This document shows positions 12,401-21,122 of a stretch of 64,000 bases of DNA, piece by piece (position 1 is the stretch's first letter; each line of letters opens with the position of its first letter). The translations under genes were made by a program, and so were the position numbers. The stretch comes from Owenia fusiformis (lineage: Eukaryota; Annelida; Polychaeta; Sabellida; Oweniidae), in assembly GCA_903813345.2 (NCBI GenBank), contig CAIIXF020000011.1:29318166-29382165 (forward strand), read 5' to 3'. Below the pieces are notes generated by a model that saw only the letters and a list, made by a program, of their open reading frames with translations, did no database searches and was not told where the DNA came from.

Positions 12401-15400
12401 CGTCCGTCTGTCCGTCCGTTGACCCGATTTTGTTCATATTTTGTACACATATACCCTATGGGGGTAGAAGTTCTGCTCGAAAGCCGATTTTCAAAATGGC
12501 CGCTCATTTAAAAATGGCGGCCATTTTAGTGCCGATTTTACAGTAATTTAGGTGCAATATGTAAAATTGTAATAGCAATATGTTTTTAATGTAAAAAAAT
12601 TATAAAGGACATTGATAAAGCTAGAAATGTAGATATTAAAGAAGAAGATGGCAGCCATCTTGAAAAATGGTGGCCTTTACTCGTTATTCTACGATTTTTG
12701 CTGTAACTCAAGTAGTGGAGCGATTTTGTTCATATTTGGTATGTGAATACTATAAGCAGGGCTCACTGTCTAATGACACTTTTGTTAGGAGGTGGCCATT
12801 TTGAAAAATGGCTGCCATTTCGAAAAATGGCCGCCATTTTAACATATTTTACTATAACTCGATAAGTAGTGGAGCGATTTTGTTCATACTTGGTTTGCAA
12901 ATACTATAAACGTGGCACACTGTCTAATGACACTTTTGGTAGAAGGGGCCATTTTGAAAAATAGCCGCCATTTTAACATATTTTACTATAACTCGAAAAG
13001 TGGTGGAGCGATTTAGTTCATATTTGGTATGTGAATGCTATAAGCATGGTACACTGTCTACTGACACTTTTGGTAGAAGGCGGCCATTTTGAAAAATGGC
13101 CACCATTTTAAAGTATTTTACTATAACTCGAAAAGTTTTGGAGTGATTTTGTTCATATTTGGTATGTGAATACTATAAAAAAAAGCATATTACTTCCTCT
13201 GATGACAACTTGGCTAGTGAGCAACCATTTTGAAAGTGGTGGCCTTTCTTATGTGTGTTATTCTATGATATTTGCTATATATTTCGTTTGTAAAAATGCC
13301 AGCCATTTCTGTTCGATGGGATTCGCTACGCTTTGGCGTTGCCGTTGTTCTGGTTAAGATTGAATCCTGCAGATCTTAAAAAAGTTGCACTAAAAGCTAA
13401 TATAACTGGTATGTTTCCATGTTTCAAATGCTGCAACTAAATCTTGTCCCCCAGGCAAAGGGAATTAGGTTTTGAATATCTATAATCTTATAATCGATAG
13501 GATTAACAAATGTAGCTTCTGGGACGAGATCAAACGACTTTGACATATTCTTGACCCAACCTATTTTGTAATTTAACAATCAACCCCAGTTACCATATTT
13601 AAGCAGATATCAGACAAATTCATAAAAACATTGTTTTGATCGATAAAATCACATAATTCTTCTAAATGATCTTCAAATGCTTACTATGATTTTTATTAGT
13701 AATGTTTTGACTTCCCCGATTCAAAAAAAAAACATTATCACCATGATTTCAGGATTTACTCGACTCGAAAATTCACTTCCGGTTCATCTTAATAAAGATG
13801 AACTGGAAGTTTTCATGAACAACTTTCAATCCTCAGTCTAAATATGGCTTTCCAAGGTTCAATAGACAACTTTGAATGGATCTTCATGCATAGTTTGAAA
13901 ATAGAATCATCAGAGAAGATTTTAAACCATGAAATGGACTCTAAAGCCAGAAGAAAATTTTTTGAACAATTTTATCGGCTCAGAAGTACAGTGTGGCTTT
14001 AACATTCAAAGCCCTGAATTCCTGTCAATTTTGAGCTTTTTCATTGTGAGGTGAAACTTTTGTTTAACAAAATTGTATATTTCATATTTATACTTCAGGT
14101 GTTCTTTCATAAATGTTAATATTTCTGTTGAAGGTTCTCTTCTTTTTGCATTCCGTGCTGTATTTAATCTGGTTCTGTTTGCGTTAAATTGTCCAATATC
14201 TTTAAAGAAAGATGGTAGTAGTTTTTCCATAGCTAACAGTGTAAGATCATATTCTTCCATTATACCAACAAGCATGTAATATTTTTCAATATTATATTTT
14301 GCTTTAGGAATTCCATATGTCATATTTGAGCATTGATCATGATGGCCACAAAACCATTCAACATAACTAGTCGGTTTATTCAACGTGTTTAAGAAACATT
14401 TTTCATCCAGGGCAGAACTATTCATATTTTCCATGATGCATTCCTCAAATGTCTGTTTTTTGTGCTCTTTGAAGAATTTTTCTCGTTTACTTTCATCTTC
14501 TTTGTTCCCCATTCTTTGAAACATATAATAATACCATGATATAGTTTGCTCAAGTGGCTCCCTAAGAATGTTGAAATAAATTGGTTGCTTGTATCCAAAC
14601 GTTTCAAAGTCAACAAAATATATATGGCGATCAAAAACACATTGTTTTGCAGTAACCTTATGAAATGTGAATGATTTGACAAAAGTTCGAAGATCTTCAT
14701 GTGATAGTTTTGGTTTCCAATATATTGTAGATTGTATGTGCTTAAATTTTCTTCGAAGTCTCCTTAGAAAATATATCATAGTGGAGGAGCCACATTTTGG
14801 CATTCTGTTATATAAGACCAACTGTCTATTGGCTTTTGAATATATTCCAAAATGATCCACATATTCTTGATTGTCATGTTCTACATTTTCTTGGAATTCA
14901 TGATCCAAAGATTCTTGGTTACCATGGTTTTCCTGTTTTCTTGCATACATATCTTCTTGTTTTTTCTGATCACTATTACCTGGGTTATGATTAATGTCAT
15001 CCACATTTCCTTTGTTAAAATTATCAACATTTTCTTGTATATCATGATCAGCGGTTTCTTGGTTAATATCATCCATATTTCCTTGGTTAAAATGATCAGC
15101 ATTTTCTTGTTTAACATGATCCACATTATCATTGTTATCACGATCAACAGTTTCTAGGTTATTATGTTCAAAATTTTCTTGCTTAATATGATCCACATTA
15201 TTTTGGCTATCATGATCAGCAGTTTCTAAGTTAATGTGATCCAGATTTTCATGTTTAACGTGATCCTTCTTAGCATGGTCATCATGGTCAACAGTTTCTT
15301 CATCAATATGATCCACATGTTCTTGTTCAACATACTTTACATTATCATGGTTATCACGATTAACAGTTCCTTGGTTTTCTCGATACACATTTTCTTGGTT

Positions 15401-17183
15401 ATCATAATCCACATTTTCTTGTTTATCATGATCAATATTTTTTGGGTCACGTTGATCCTGTTGGTTACTGTTGTTTTCTTGGTTTTTAGTATCCAAATCT
15501 CCTTGGTTATAATAATCCACATTATCTTTATTGATGTCCTCGTGTCTTGAGTTATCTTGATTCATATTTTGTTCATGATCCAAATGTTCCTGTTTAATGT
15601 TATCTTCCATGTCTTGATTATTATGGTAAGTCTTCATTTTGTTGTATTGTCCTACAATAGTTTTATTATTTTGTGTGTGCCTTGACGGTTGAATTTTGCC
15701 ATTGTTTGCATACAAGTAAAAGATAACAATGACTTCAAGAATGAATATGTATAAAGGACATCTCATTCGTCCATTTATCATGATGAAGTTGGTATTTAAT
15801 TATTCTCAATTGATAGAATTCATACAATATAGTTAAACATTTTCTCCACGTTCAAAATGTGATAAATCTCTGCTTTGACTAGAAATAACATAAATATTGC
15901 CTGGTTTGATTACAATAGTAAGTATAGATGCGTTTTAATGCCTATTACCTTCTTTATGGATAGACAAAATGGACATTTGTTTAGAGGCCACTCATAATGT
16001 CCGTTTGATGACAATTGATTTATTTCACACAAGCAATGTCAGTTTATGCCTTAGGTTAGTATAGTGTATTGTATTTTATTTTTGACAATTGTTTTCCTTC
16101 GCAAAAGCTGTATCAGGTTATGCTTTATTGTATTGTTTTGTATTTTTGTTACTACCATATTTTGGCGAGCAATACCTCACCGGTATATTCAGTACAGTGG
16201 AACAGGTAAAGTGGAACACCTCTAGAAGTGGAACACCTCAGTTAGTAGAATGCTCTTCCCAAGACCAAATTACTTATTGTAGAATAAACCTTTATAAGTG
16301 GAACACCTTTGTTAGTGGAACACTTTTCAAAATCCCATGACAAACTTATGTTAAATGAACCTCTATAATTGGAACACCTTCCATGTGGTGTTCTGCATTG
16401 TTTTGCATTTTCACTGCTCCACTCGGTTAGGCTGTTACTGAAACTGATCATTTTTGTAACAAAATGTCGGAACTTCGAAAGTACGATTTTTCTTTTTTCC
16501 TTATTTCACTAGTTATAGGCAGAATTCCCACGATATTTTTATCACAAATGTGTGTCAGTATCATATGTCTTAGAAAATGTACATGTTTGTGAACAAATAG
16601 TTCAGAAAACAACAGAATTGATAATTTAACCTCAATTTTGTTCCGTAAACGCAACTTCAAAAAGAAAAATCAGACCTTCAAGGTTCTGACATTTTGTTAC
16701 AGAAACGACTGTTTTGGTAACCAGCGTAATTGAGTGGAGTACCAGTAATTTTATCAAATAATAAGGTTCAATGGTATCTTTAGTCTTCATCAAATGTTGT
16801 TTCTTATACTCTTCATTTCAAGATTGGACATTTAATCATTAACAAAAACCAAAATTTGATTAAAAATGAAAGAACATTTTTGTAATCACCAATGTTTAAA
16901 AAATTCAAGAAAAGGCAAGAAGTTTTAAACTGTTCAAATCCAAAGTATGCAATTCTTCTTTCATTTCCTCAATGTTTTGAATTTAAATATTTTTTGCATA
17001 ACTTCTTTTTCAGATGGGTTCACAACGAGGCTAGTTCACGGAATGTTTTACAATCCCATTACAACACACTGGAGTTGGATTAAAGATACCAGCATAAACT
17101 ATGCCCTCCATGCAGTAAAACATGATATTACCTCCACTACAACACCAGAGTCAGAGACTTCATCGTCAGAGAAAGAAACATAG
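6466..17183 (+). CDS. COQ3: Ubiquinone biosynthesis O-methyltransferase, mitochondrial
   Basis: SAM-dependent methyltransferase carrying out both O-methylations of ubiquinone synthesis at the matrix side of the mitochondrial inner membrane. Five exons are read: 6466-6635, 10501-10768, 11073-11315, 11975-12134 and 17014-17183. All have GT/AG borders and matching phases and give 336 residues. Exon 1 encodes a basic N-terminus (MFNKSMLIRSL) suited to a mitochondrial presequence; it was accepted because its phase-2 end joins exon 2 in frame. Domain evidence: LHSMNNLRVPMIRD, SAM motif I LLDVGCGGGILSE (residues 134-146), the acidic residue of VIGID (about 159), SEVVEHV (about 206-212), PGGSLFLTT, and NPITTHW near the end, all as in COQ3. 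The protein ends in a Ser/Thr/Glu tail. Intron 1 (3.9 kb) holds LINE fragments. Intron 4 (4.9 kb) holds a complete gene on the other strand. Confidence 0.95.
6757..7112 (-). repeat. Dispersed repeat family A, copy 1
   Basis: The minus strand reads GCCTGTCAACTTGGGAACAC, then ATGAGTGACTT, a G-rich GGAGGGGGGTAGGTAGG, then GTGACATATA, and ends GCAAATGTGTGACAAATACG. The same blocks in the same order occur at 63531-64000 (plus), and a shorter version at 27083-27250 (plus). There is no coding capacity and the class is unknown. It lies in COQ3 intron 1. Confidence 0.65.
7120..7985 (+). mobile_element. LINE fragment, internally deleted
   Basis: About 7285-7395 translates to the pre-catalytic part of a non-LTR reverse transcriptase (PENWSIGMLSTIYKQG, then PDNYRGINVL) and stops. 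The reading at 7411-7752 then resumes at the C-terminal region, with a C-x2-C-x7-H-x4-C cluster (CNTCKHIEDKCHFLLTC). This matches the end of the neighbouring ORF at 8040-9680. The catalytic middle is missing. The 3' end carries ATGTCAATAAAAG at about 7976-7988, also shared with the neighbour. It is a dead copy. Confidence 0.8.
7990..9912 (+). mobile_element. LINE fragment, 5'-truncated, with 3' tail
   Basis: This second copy is head to tail with the previous one. It starts within the RT domain (7996 onward reads like FDSVIHNRL, then shifts frame) and runs through the long ORF at 8040-9680. It ends with a 3' UTR whose last bases (GATACAAAATGTCAATAAAAG) match the first copy's end. No poly-A or TSD is evident. 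Confidence 0.8.
8040..9680 (+). CDS. Non-LTR (LINE) reverse transcriptase, 5'-truncated ORF
   Basis: The 546-residue frame lacks the endonuclease and the first RT motifs. RT motif A is YTCVIDFKKAFDYIDRD (catalytic Asp50). Motif B is QGSVLSTYLFN (111-121), with Tyr where most LINEs have Pro. Motif C is LWADDLKLIS (Asp151, Asp152). The thumb region follows, with YKYLGCIQT. The C-terminal cysteine cluster is C474-x2-C477-x7-H485-x4-C490. The ATG is merely the first Met after the truncation, not a native start. The clade is not resolved by eye. The ORF is intact to its stop, which suggests a fairly recent insertion in COQ3 intron 1. Confidence 0.85.
   Translation: MLKQLTYKLQDPIQGAFKKNSRTTYNLFIFQTIKNKFKRHKKILYTCVIDFKKAFDYIDRDVLLFKLCKSGIHPSSKIFTIIKSMYSKSKACLKFRAGITSTFNTEVGIMQGSVLSTYLFNHFLDDLTEFLPNDCGVRIQGEMINHFLWADDLKLISTTAEGLQRQLNALFNFCKSYRMIVNTIKTKVLLYNTKKIDTFFHFNGQKIECVTEYKYLGCIQTTDNKSDKNIKHLIGKSRKAIFKIKSQYKKFGDVPVNVALHIFDTLVTPILTYGCEIWQTEKHINDLEMVHLRFIKSILGVKRQTASPAIYGDLGRFPISVKFETALIKYWIRILQLPPTNILHKAYSYEKEMHELGFQTWATKVYDILCKTNMTKHWEDQDNLESKEMVPFNVEKTLRSNFVDKWKTDINHNFPILRTYNTFKNDFSLDTYTKLDNRKYRESIARFRLSSHKLRIETGRYSKPKPIPINDRLCLTCKSVEDEKHFFINCKKHDAQRSVLLEKMKEIFGPDFLINETNFKMLLSSQNITVQRHIGKYVYHSFQNLE
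10299..10404. mobile_element. MITE family B, short copy beside COQ3 exon 2
   Basis: The ends are inverted: GTGATCCACTCAATT at the left and the complement of GTGATCCACTCGATTACGCT at the right. The right half (GTTCTGACATTTTGTTAC, CCAGCGTAAT) is nearly identical to 16664-16746. It ends about 100 bases before the COQ3 exon 2 acceptor. Confidence 0.6.
11730..11918. mobile_element. MITE with CACTGGCGGATC-type inverted ends, copy 1
   Basis: The left end is CACTGTCGGATCTAG and the right end is the complement of CACTGGCAGATC. The interior is rich in TTGGGCCC and AAAATTTTGGGCCC blocks and contains a C13 run. Related copies lie at 43533-43821 and 43867-44090. No clean target duplication was found. It lies in COQ3 intron 3, so exon reading is not affected. 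Confidence 0.55.
12278..13320. mobile_element. TIR element with internal about 128-bp tandem repeats
   Basis: Perfect 10-base inverted ends CCCATCGAAC (12278-12287) and GTTCGATGGG (13311-13320) enclose a CCGT/ACGT microsatellite and then four to five degenerate units of about 128 bases. Each unit has GGAGCGATTTTGTTCATA, TTTGGTATGTGAATACTATA, ACACTGTCTAATGACACTTT and a symmetric AAAATGGCCGCCATTTT core. There is no coding potential. A related right end and interior occur at 21123-21597. It lies in COQ3 intron 4. Confidence 0.65.
12317..12421. repeat. CCGT / ACGT tetranucleotide microsatellite
   Basis: Runs of CCGT pass into ACGT with occasional CATC interruptions. The overlapping open frames on both strands are a product of the repeat and are not genes. 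Confidence 0.9.
14006..15781 (-). CDS. Uronyl/heparan-sulfate 2-O-sulfotransferase-like protein with repetitive stalk
   Basis: A single-exon gene of 591 codons, wholly inside COQ3 intron 4 on the opposite strand. It is a type II Golgi protein: short basic tail, membrane anchor at about residues 9-25 (PLYIFILEVIVIFYLYA), a stalk at about 55-308, then the catalytic domain (about 315-591). The stalk is an N/D/H/Q/E-rich array of 8-residue-like repeats of the type QENVDHDN. In the catalytic domain, RMPKCGSST (328-334 for PKCGSST) is the PAPS 5'-phosphosulfate loop. DRHIYFVDF supplies a candidate catalytic His386. NILREPLEQTISWYYY holds the 3'-phosphate-binding Arg407 and Ser415. The C-terminal pattern (LVGIMEE, FVKQKFHL) is that of UST/HS2ST (Sulfotransfer_2 family). 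It would move sulfate from PAPS to uronic acid in glycosaminoglycans. Lack of introns and nesting suggest a retrocopy or an intronless paralogue; the substrate is inferred. Confidence 0.85.
   Translation of the reverse strand: MINGRMRCPLYIFILEVIVIFYLYANNGKIQPSRHTQNNKTIVGQYNKMKTYHNNQDMEDNIKQEHLDHEQNMNQDNSRHEDINKDNVDYYNQGDLDTKNQENNSNQQDQRDPKNIDHDKQENVDYDNQENVYRENQGTVNRDNHDNVKYVEQEHVDHIDEETVDHDDHAKKDHVKHENLDHINLETADHDSQNNVDHIKQENFEHNNLETVDRDNNDNVDHVKQENADHFNQGNMDDINQETADHDIQENVDNFNKGNVDDINHNPGNSDQKKQEDMYARKQENHGNQESLDHEFQENVEHDNQEYVDHFGIYSKANRQLVLYNRMPKCGSSTMIYFLRRLRRKFKHIQSTIYWKPKLSHEDLRTFVKSFTFHKVTAKQCVFDRHIYFVDFETFGYKQPIYFNILREPLEQTISWYYYMFQRMGNKEDESKREKFFKEHKKQTFEECIMENMNSSALDEKCFLNTLNKPTSYVEWFCGHHDQCSNMTYGIPKAKYNIEKYYMLVGIMEEYDLTLLAMEKLLPSFFKDIGQFNANRTRLNTARNAKRREPSTEILTFMKEHLKYKYEIYNFVKQKFHLTMKKLKIDRNSGL
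14860..15620 (-). repeat. Coding minisatellite (about 24-bp units) in the sulfotransferase stalk
   Basis: The stretch repeats variants of an 8-codon unit (QEN-V-DHDN and relatives) about thirty times without breaking frame. On the plus strand it appears as repeated TTTCTTG...ATGATC words, giving false open frames. Units are diverged, so the array is not very recent. Confidence 0.75.
16195..16410. mobile_element. Degenerate mariner/pogo-like MITE fragment
   Basis: Contains repeated AGTGGAACACCT words (16208, 16226, 16297, 16313) after TACAGTGGAACAGG, the terminal motif style of pogo/Tigger-related MITEs also seen at 53918 and 57507. The right end is not clear. Confidence 0.4.
16412..16746. 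mobile_element. MITE family B, long copy with about 80-bp inverted ends
   Basis: The left arm (from CACTGCTCCACTCGG through TGTAACAAAATGTCGGAAC to about 16495) is the approximate inverse of the right arm (16664-16746: GGTTCTGACATTTTGTTACA ... CCAGCGTAATTGAGTGGAGT). It is a foldback element in COQ3 intron 4. The short copy at 10299-10404 shares the right arm. Confidence 0.6.
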
Positions 17184-17377
17184 CATTTTTCGATATCATA
17201 ATTTTTTTCCAGTATTTATTGGATGAAATACAATTAACAAAATGTAATGTCAATTGCCCTAAGACATTACAGACACATTCACTTACACATTGAATACACA
17301 TTGAATACACATTGAAAATCAGATTTAAGAGACAAGTTGATGAATGTGATATAGGAAATATCATAATCGGCAGTTTC

Positions 17378-17599
17378 TTATGTATTTGACCGACTGGGTG
17401 CTGAGAATTTCAAATAATCTTGCACCTGCTGAAAAAATCTAATGGCACCCTGTTGAAAACTGGAAACATTATGAAACATTGACTTATCTTCACTAGTTTT
17501 GGACATTTGTGCATCAAAATTAAATTGGGATATTTGGAATGTTTTATCCAACTGAGAAAATATTTTGAGGAGAACATTGGTGGTTTTTCTCCAGGCCAT
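17378..17599 (-). CDS. Small hypothetical protein, 73 residues
   Basis: Minus-strand ORF starting MAWRKTTNVLLKIFSQLDK. It is hydrophilic, predicted mainly helical, and has a coding-like composition. It lies tail to tail with COQ3: its stop is 195 bases from the COQ3 stop, and an AATAAA on the minus strand at about 17214-17219 can serve as its polyadenylation signal. I do not recognise the family. It may be a complete one-exon gene or the last exon of a longer one whose 5' exons I could not place. Confidence 0.4.
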   Translation of the reverse strand: MAWRKTTNVLLKIFSQLDKTFQISQFNFDAQMSKTSEDKSMFHNVSSFQQGAIRFFQQVQDYLKFSAPSRSNT

Positions 17600-18459
17600 A
17601 TCTTAATCAAGTTGACTTCAATTCACATAAGTAATTGATAAGTACATGTATACAACTTGATTTTACAATATGATGAAATTTAATAGTTTTGGTAATTATA
17701 CTGAGAGTGTAGGTAATGGGGAGTTTAAGGGTAACAGTTTAGTTGACAAGATGCAAGTAGAAATAATCTTGATTTACCTCATTAAATATTTAAGATTTAG
17801 CCAAAATGACATCTTATGTAAAATCTACATGTAAAATTGTATCTAGAAATGTGGTGTTAAAAATTGTTTATCAACTTTGCTTTGATTTCCTATACTATTC
17901 CTAAAATGAACTGTCTGAAATCCCAATTCAAGTTCTTACCAACCCTGAGTTCTGAATTGTAATTCTAAATAATATCCACCTTCACTATATTCAATTCATC
18001 ATTCTGCAATTTTTCTTGAAAACAAGCATCATCAAAATACTTGTTTTATGTGACTCAGATGTTAAAATTAATTAAAATAACCAAGTGCCACTTTAAACCT
18101 GAATGATGACATTAAGGAAGACAATCTGTTTTAACTACAATGCTATTTAACATGTATTTTATGACTTTGATATTGTTAATAATATGGTAAATACATGTAT
18201 ATGTTAAATATAAAATCATGTGTTAAACTTGTTTTCATGAAAACTGTTTTATGTTCAAGTAACTTCTTAGTTATCTGGGACGGGTAATTATTAGCAGAGA
18301 TCAAGTATTCAGAAAGCACCATCCTTGGCCCAATTCATTGCATTACATTACATGAGCTGCTATGAAAGCAGTGAAGGACCGATCTTGAATGATGAAAAGC
18401 ACCCACTAAGAGCTATTTTGGATATGTTTATGCAAATGCCTATTTTGAATTAAAAGATG
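17600..18459. other. Gene-free interval
   Basis: AT-rich sequence with no supportable gene, repeat or RNA. Confidence 0.5.
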
Positions 18460-18711
18460 CTAAGACAAATGTCCTGAATCAGGATATAACAATATTTTTG
18501 CCAATGTCAAAAAAAACAAATGGGGTATCTTTCTAAAAATAAGTGTTTGCAATTCCTCGATTTGTAAATGTTCAAATATCTTAAGAATTATCTCACATGG
18601 TTTCAAGTCCCAAGTTCCATTATACTTGCTATAAATATTAAAATTGAAACTGAAACATCTCAAACAGAACTTTTCAAAATCTACATTGATACTGTATTTT
18701 GTAGATCTCAT
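18460..18711 (-). CDS. Weak F-box-like ORF, 83 residues
   Basis: The minus-strand frame includes WDLKPCEIILKIFEHL, which resembles the start of an F-box (L-P-x-E-I-L-x-x-I-F-x-x-L). The expected Pro is displaced and the rest is short and hydrophobic. No splice partners or homologous domain downstream were found. It could be a pseudogene fragment or chance. Confidence 0.2.
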   Translation of the reverse strand: MRSTKYSINVDFEKFCLRCFSFNFNIYSKYNGTWDLKPCEIILKIFEHLQIEELQTLIFRKIPHLFFLTLAKILLYPDSGHLS

Positions 18712-18902
18712 GGCTGCTTTTCTGTTTAAAAGGTGAATCTTAGAATGATGAACTTTTTAACATTGCATTTCCAATTAACTAACATCTATTAAAGAAACAT
18801 TTTGAATGGAAGTGGCAGGGAAAAGGAAATATGACGTTTGAATACTGCCTCTTGTTTTTTGGTACAAAACCCAATGTTGCCCATGTTAGTTTATTAAATA
18901 TA

Positions 18903-18987
18903 TGCATTATGATTTGCCTACCTTAAGAACAAAGTAATATTTCAACATGTGCATTATGATTTGCCTTCCTTAAGAACAAAGTAATAG
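18903..18987. repeat. Short direct duplication beside the tRNA cluster
   Basis: Two near-identical 35-base blocks (GCATTATGATTTGCCT, then CTTAAGAACAAAGTAATA) lie about 49 bases apart, just before the first tRNA gene. Confidence 0.7.
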
Positions 18988-19001
18988 TGATATAAAATTA
19001 T

Positions 19002-19073
19002 AGGTTCTACCGAGATTTGAACTCGGATCGCTGGATTCAAAGTCCAGAGTGCTAACCATTACACCATAGAACC
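19002..19073 (-). tRNA. tRNA-Gln (UUG)
   Basis: The minus strand folds as a 72-base cloverleaf. The acceptor is GGTTCTA paired with TAGAACC plus discriminator T. The anticodon arm CTGGA/TCCAG has loop CTTTGAA, giving anticodon TTG. The D-arm TGGTGTAATGGTTAGCA and T-arm CCGAGTTCAAATCTCGG give good A and B boxes. There is no intron. Confidence 0.97.
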
Positions 19074-19329
19074 ATTGATGCTCTGTGTTTGAAATGAAGA
19101 TTGATATCACACTGTTCCAAATAAACACCTGGGGTTAAAACAAAAGTGACATATTACAAAATGCCTCTTGATCTCCACTTCCCGAATTGTAAGCCTACAC
19201 ATTTTTAGAACAAATATGAGTTATTTTACTATGTGTAGCATAATAAATGTTATTTTTTATTTATGACTGATTTATTTGAAATGATTGAGTAAATCCATTT
19301 GCAACTAACTTATCAAATTTGATATCAAA

Positions 19330-19401
19330 GGTTCTATGGTGTAATGGTTAGCACTCAGGACTCTGAATCCTGCGATCCGAGTTCAAATCTCGGTAGAACC
19401 T
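19330..19401 (+). tRNA. tRNA-Gln (CUG)
   Basis: The same body as the neighbouring tRNA-Gln genes, but the anticodon stem is CAGGA/TCCTG with loop CTCTGAA, giving anticodon CTG. It is 72 bases long including discriminator T. It is the only one of the four on the plus strand. Confidence 0.97.
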
Positions 19402-19783
19402 TATATTATTATCTTTTTATGAATAAAAGGTTAAGCAGCACATGAAATAAATATTCAGGATGAAAAATAATGATAAATCATTTTGAGTTTCATTATTTTC
19501 ATTAACCGTGACAATTAAATATTGATTTTATTTCACATGCTTGAGACAAAACCTTTACAGAAAATGCTACTGTGATTGATTGGAAAATTCAGAAAACAAA
19601 TAAAAATTTTGTTGTGGGATGAGTATGTGTATTCTGAAAATAAGTGCCAATAATGAAATTAACATATACATGTACAGGGAAAAGGGAATATTGATAGAAA
19701 ATATTGATTGTTACTAAAACTCTTTGAATATAAATGAGAACAGCTGAAGATGAATTTGTTTCAGGATTACGAAAAAGATACTT

Positions 19784-19855
19784 AGGTTCTACCGAGATTT
19801 GAACTCGGATCGCAGGATTCAGAGTCCTGAGTGCTAACCATTACACCATAGAACC
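19784..19855 (-). tRNA. tRNA-Gln (CUG)
   Basis: The minus-strand copy is identical in sequence to the plus-strand gene at 19330, with anticodon CTG and intact arms. Confidence 0.97.
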
Positions 19856-20191
19856 ATATTTACATTATTATCTAACCTTCAAAGTACAGTTATAAACTAG
19901 ATCACTCCTTTAATTATAGCAAATGTTTCAGTTTTATTGAACATTCAGTTTTACTTGGTATTTAAATAATACTGGTGAGGCCATGCTCTGAAGCATCAAC
20001 ATTCACACTTTTTATTATCTTATTGATGAATTACCATCAAGTTATTCTTCAATAGTGTCATGATGTAGTTAAAAATAGAAAATTTAGATAAAATGAGTGA
20101 CACAATTTAAAAATCAATTATTTGAACATATGGTTGATTGATTGAAATAATTCACCATGTGAACTCAAAATGATAGAAATCACAAAATAGT

Positions 20192-20263
20192 AGGTTCTAC
20201 CGAGATTTGAACTCGGATCGCTGGATTCAAAGTCCAGAGTGCTAACCATTACACCATAGAACC
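20192..20263 (-). tRNA. tRNA-Gln (UUG)
   Basis: The minus-strand copy matches the gene at 19002 over its whole length, with anticodon TTG. It is the last of the cluster. Confidence 0.97.
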
Positions 20264-20977
20264 CTGGTTGAGGCAGGCAATTGTGTATTTACATTTGAGG
20301 CCAGGTGTGATTAAACTACTTATAAATAGTTGTCGGCTGGTTCAAATTATCCATGAGTAAATTCATGTGGTTTTGTTTCATTTCTTGTATAAAAGATGGC
20401 AGTACAAGTTGCATTGACCAAGAATTGGAATATTGTACATGGACACTGTATTGCCAACTGAATTTTAAAGTCAGATGGACGTTCATTATTGGCTATGCTG
20501 CATTCTTGTTGGTTGAGAAATTCAATTAGAGCATGGACATGTTTGATGATAGGTCATTCAATATGGTGAAATTCAGCACGAGATGGACACTTTGGTTTAT
20601 CAAAAACATAGAAGATGAATATACTTTATATGTTATATTTCAGTCAGTTTACTGTTTTCAAGAAACATCTAGAATGAATATGGGATAACAATTTTCAAGT
20701 TTATCTTTGTTCCTTAGTTTACTTACTTATTTTACTCATTGAAATAGGCAGTGAGGAATGTCTTCATTTACATCTTTAACAACAAACATTGGCCTTTGAC
20801 ATTTTAAAAGTGCAGGCAATGGCAAATAAATACACTCTATTATACAATGACAGAGGCTCATGTGATGTAAATATAGTATCAATCAGTACACAAGAATTCA
20901 AAACAATTCAATTCAACCAGAATTGAGAAAGCAATCAAAATTTAATGGTTGGTTTTTCTGGGTCACCCTGTATTTAT

Positions 20978-21122
20978 TAAGGTAGGTTTAATGGACTGAG
21001 TAAACTGACCCACTGACTTGAGATATTTTACTGGTATTCTACACAAACAGGTGTAAAATGACTCCACAAGGTCTACCTTATCTAGCACAGAAGCAAGCAG
21101 ATATAACACTCACTTGAGATTT
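20978..21122. repeat. Left copy of a 143-bp direct duplication
   Basis: AAGGTAGGTTTAATGGACTG ... CAAGCAGATATAACACTCAC is repeated with about 10% difference at 21598-21740. The two copies bracket a diverged element at 21123-21597. Confidence 0.75.

Noticed and set aside
12225-12511. Overlapping ORFs full of VRPSVR / RTDGRTDG repeats
   Set aside because: They are translations of the CCGT/ACGT microsatellite.
14667-15550. Hydrophobic plus-strand ORFs resembling membrane proteins
   Set aside because: Antisense readings of the sulfotransferase stalk repeats.
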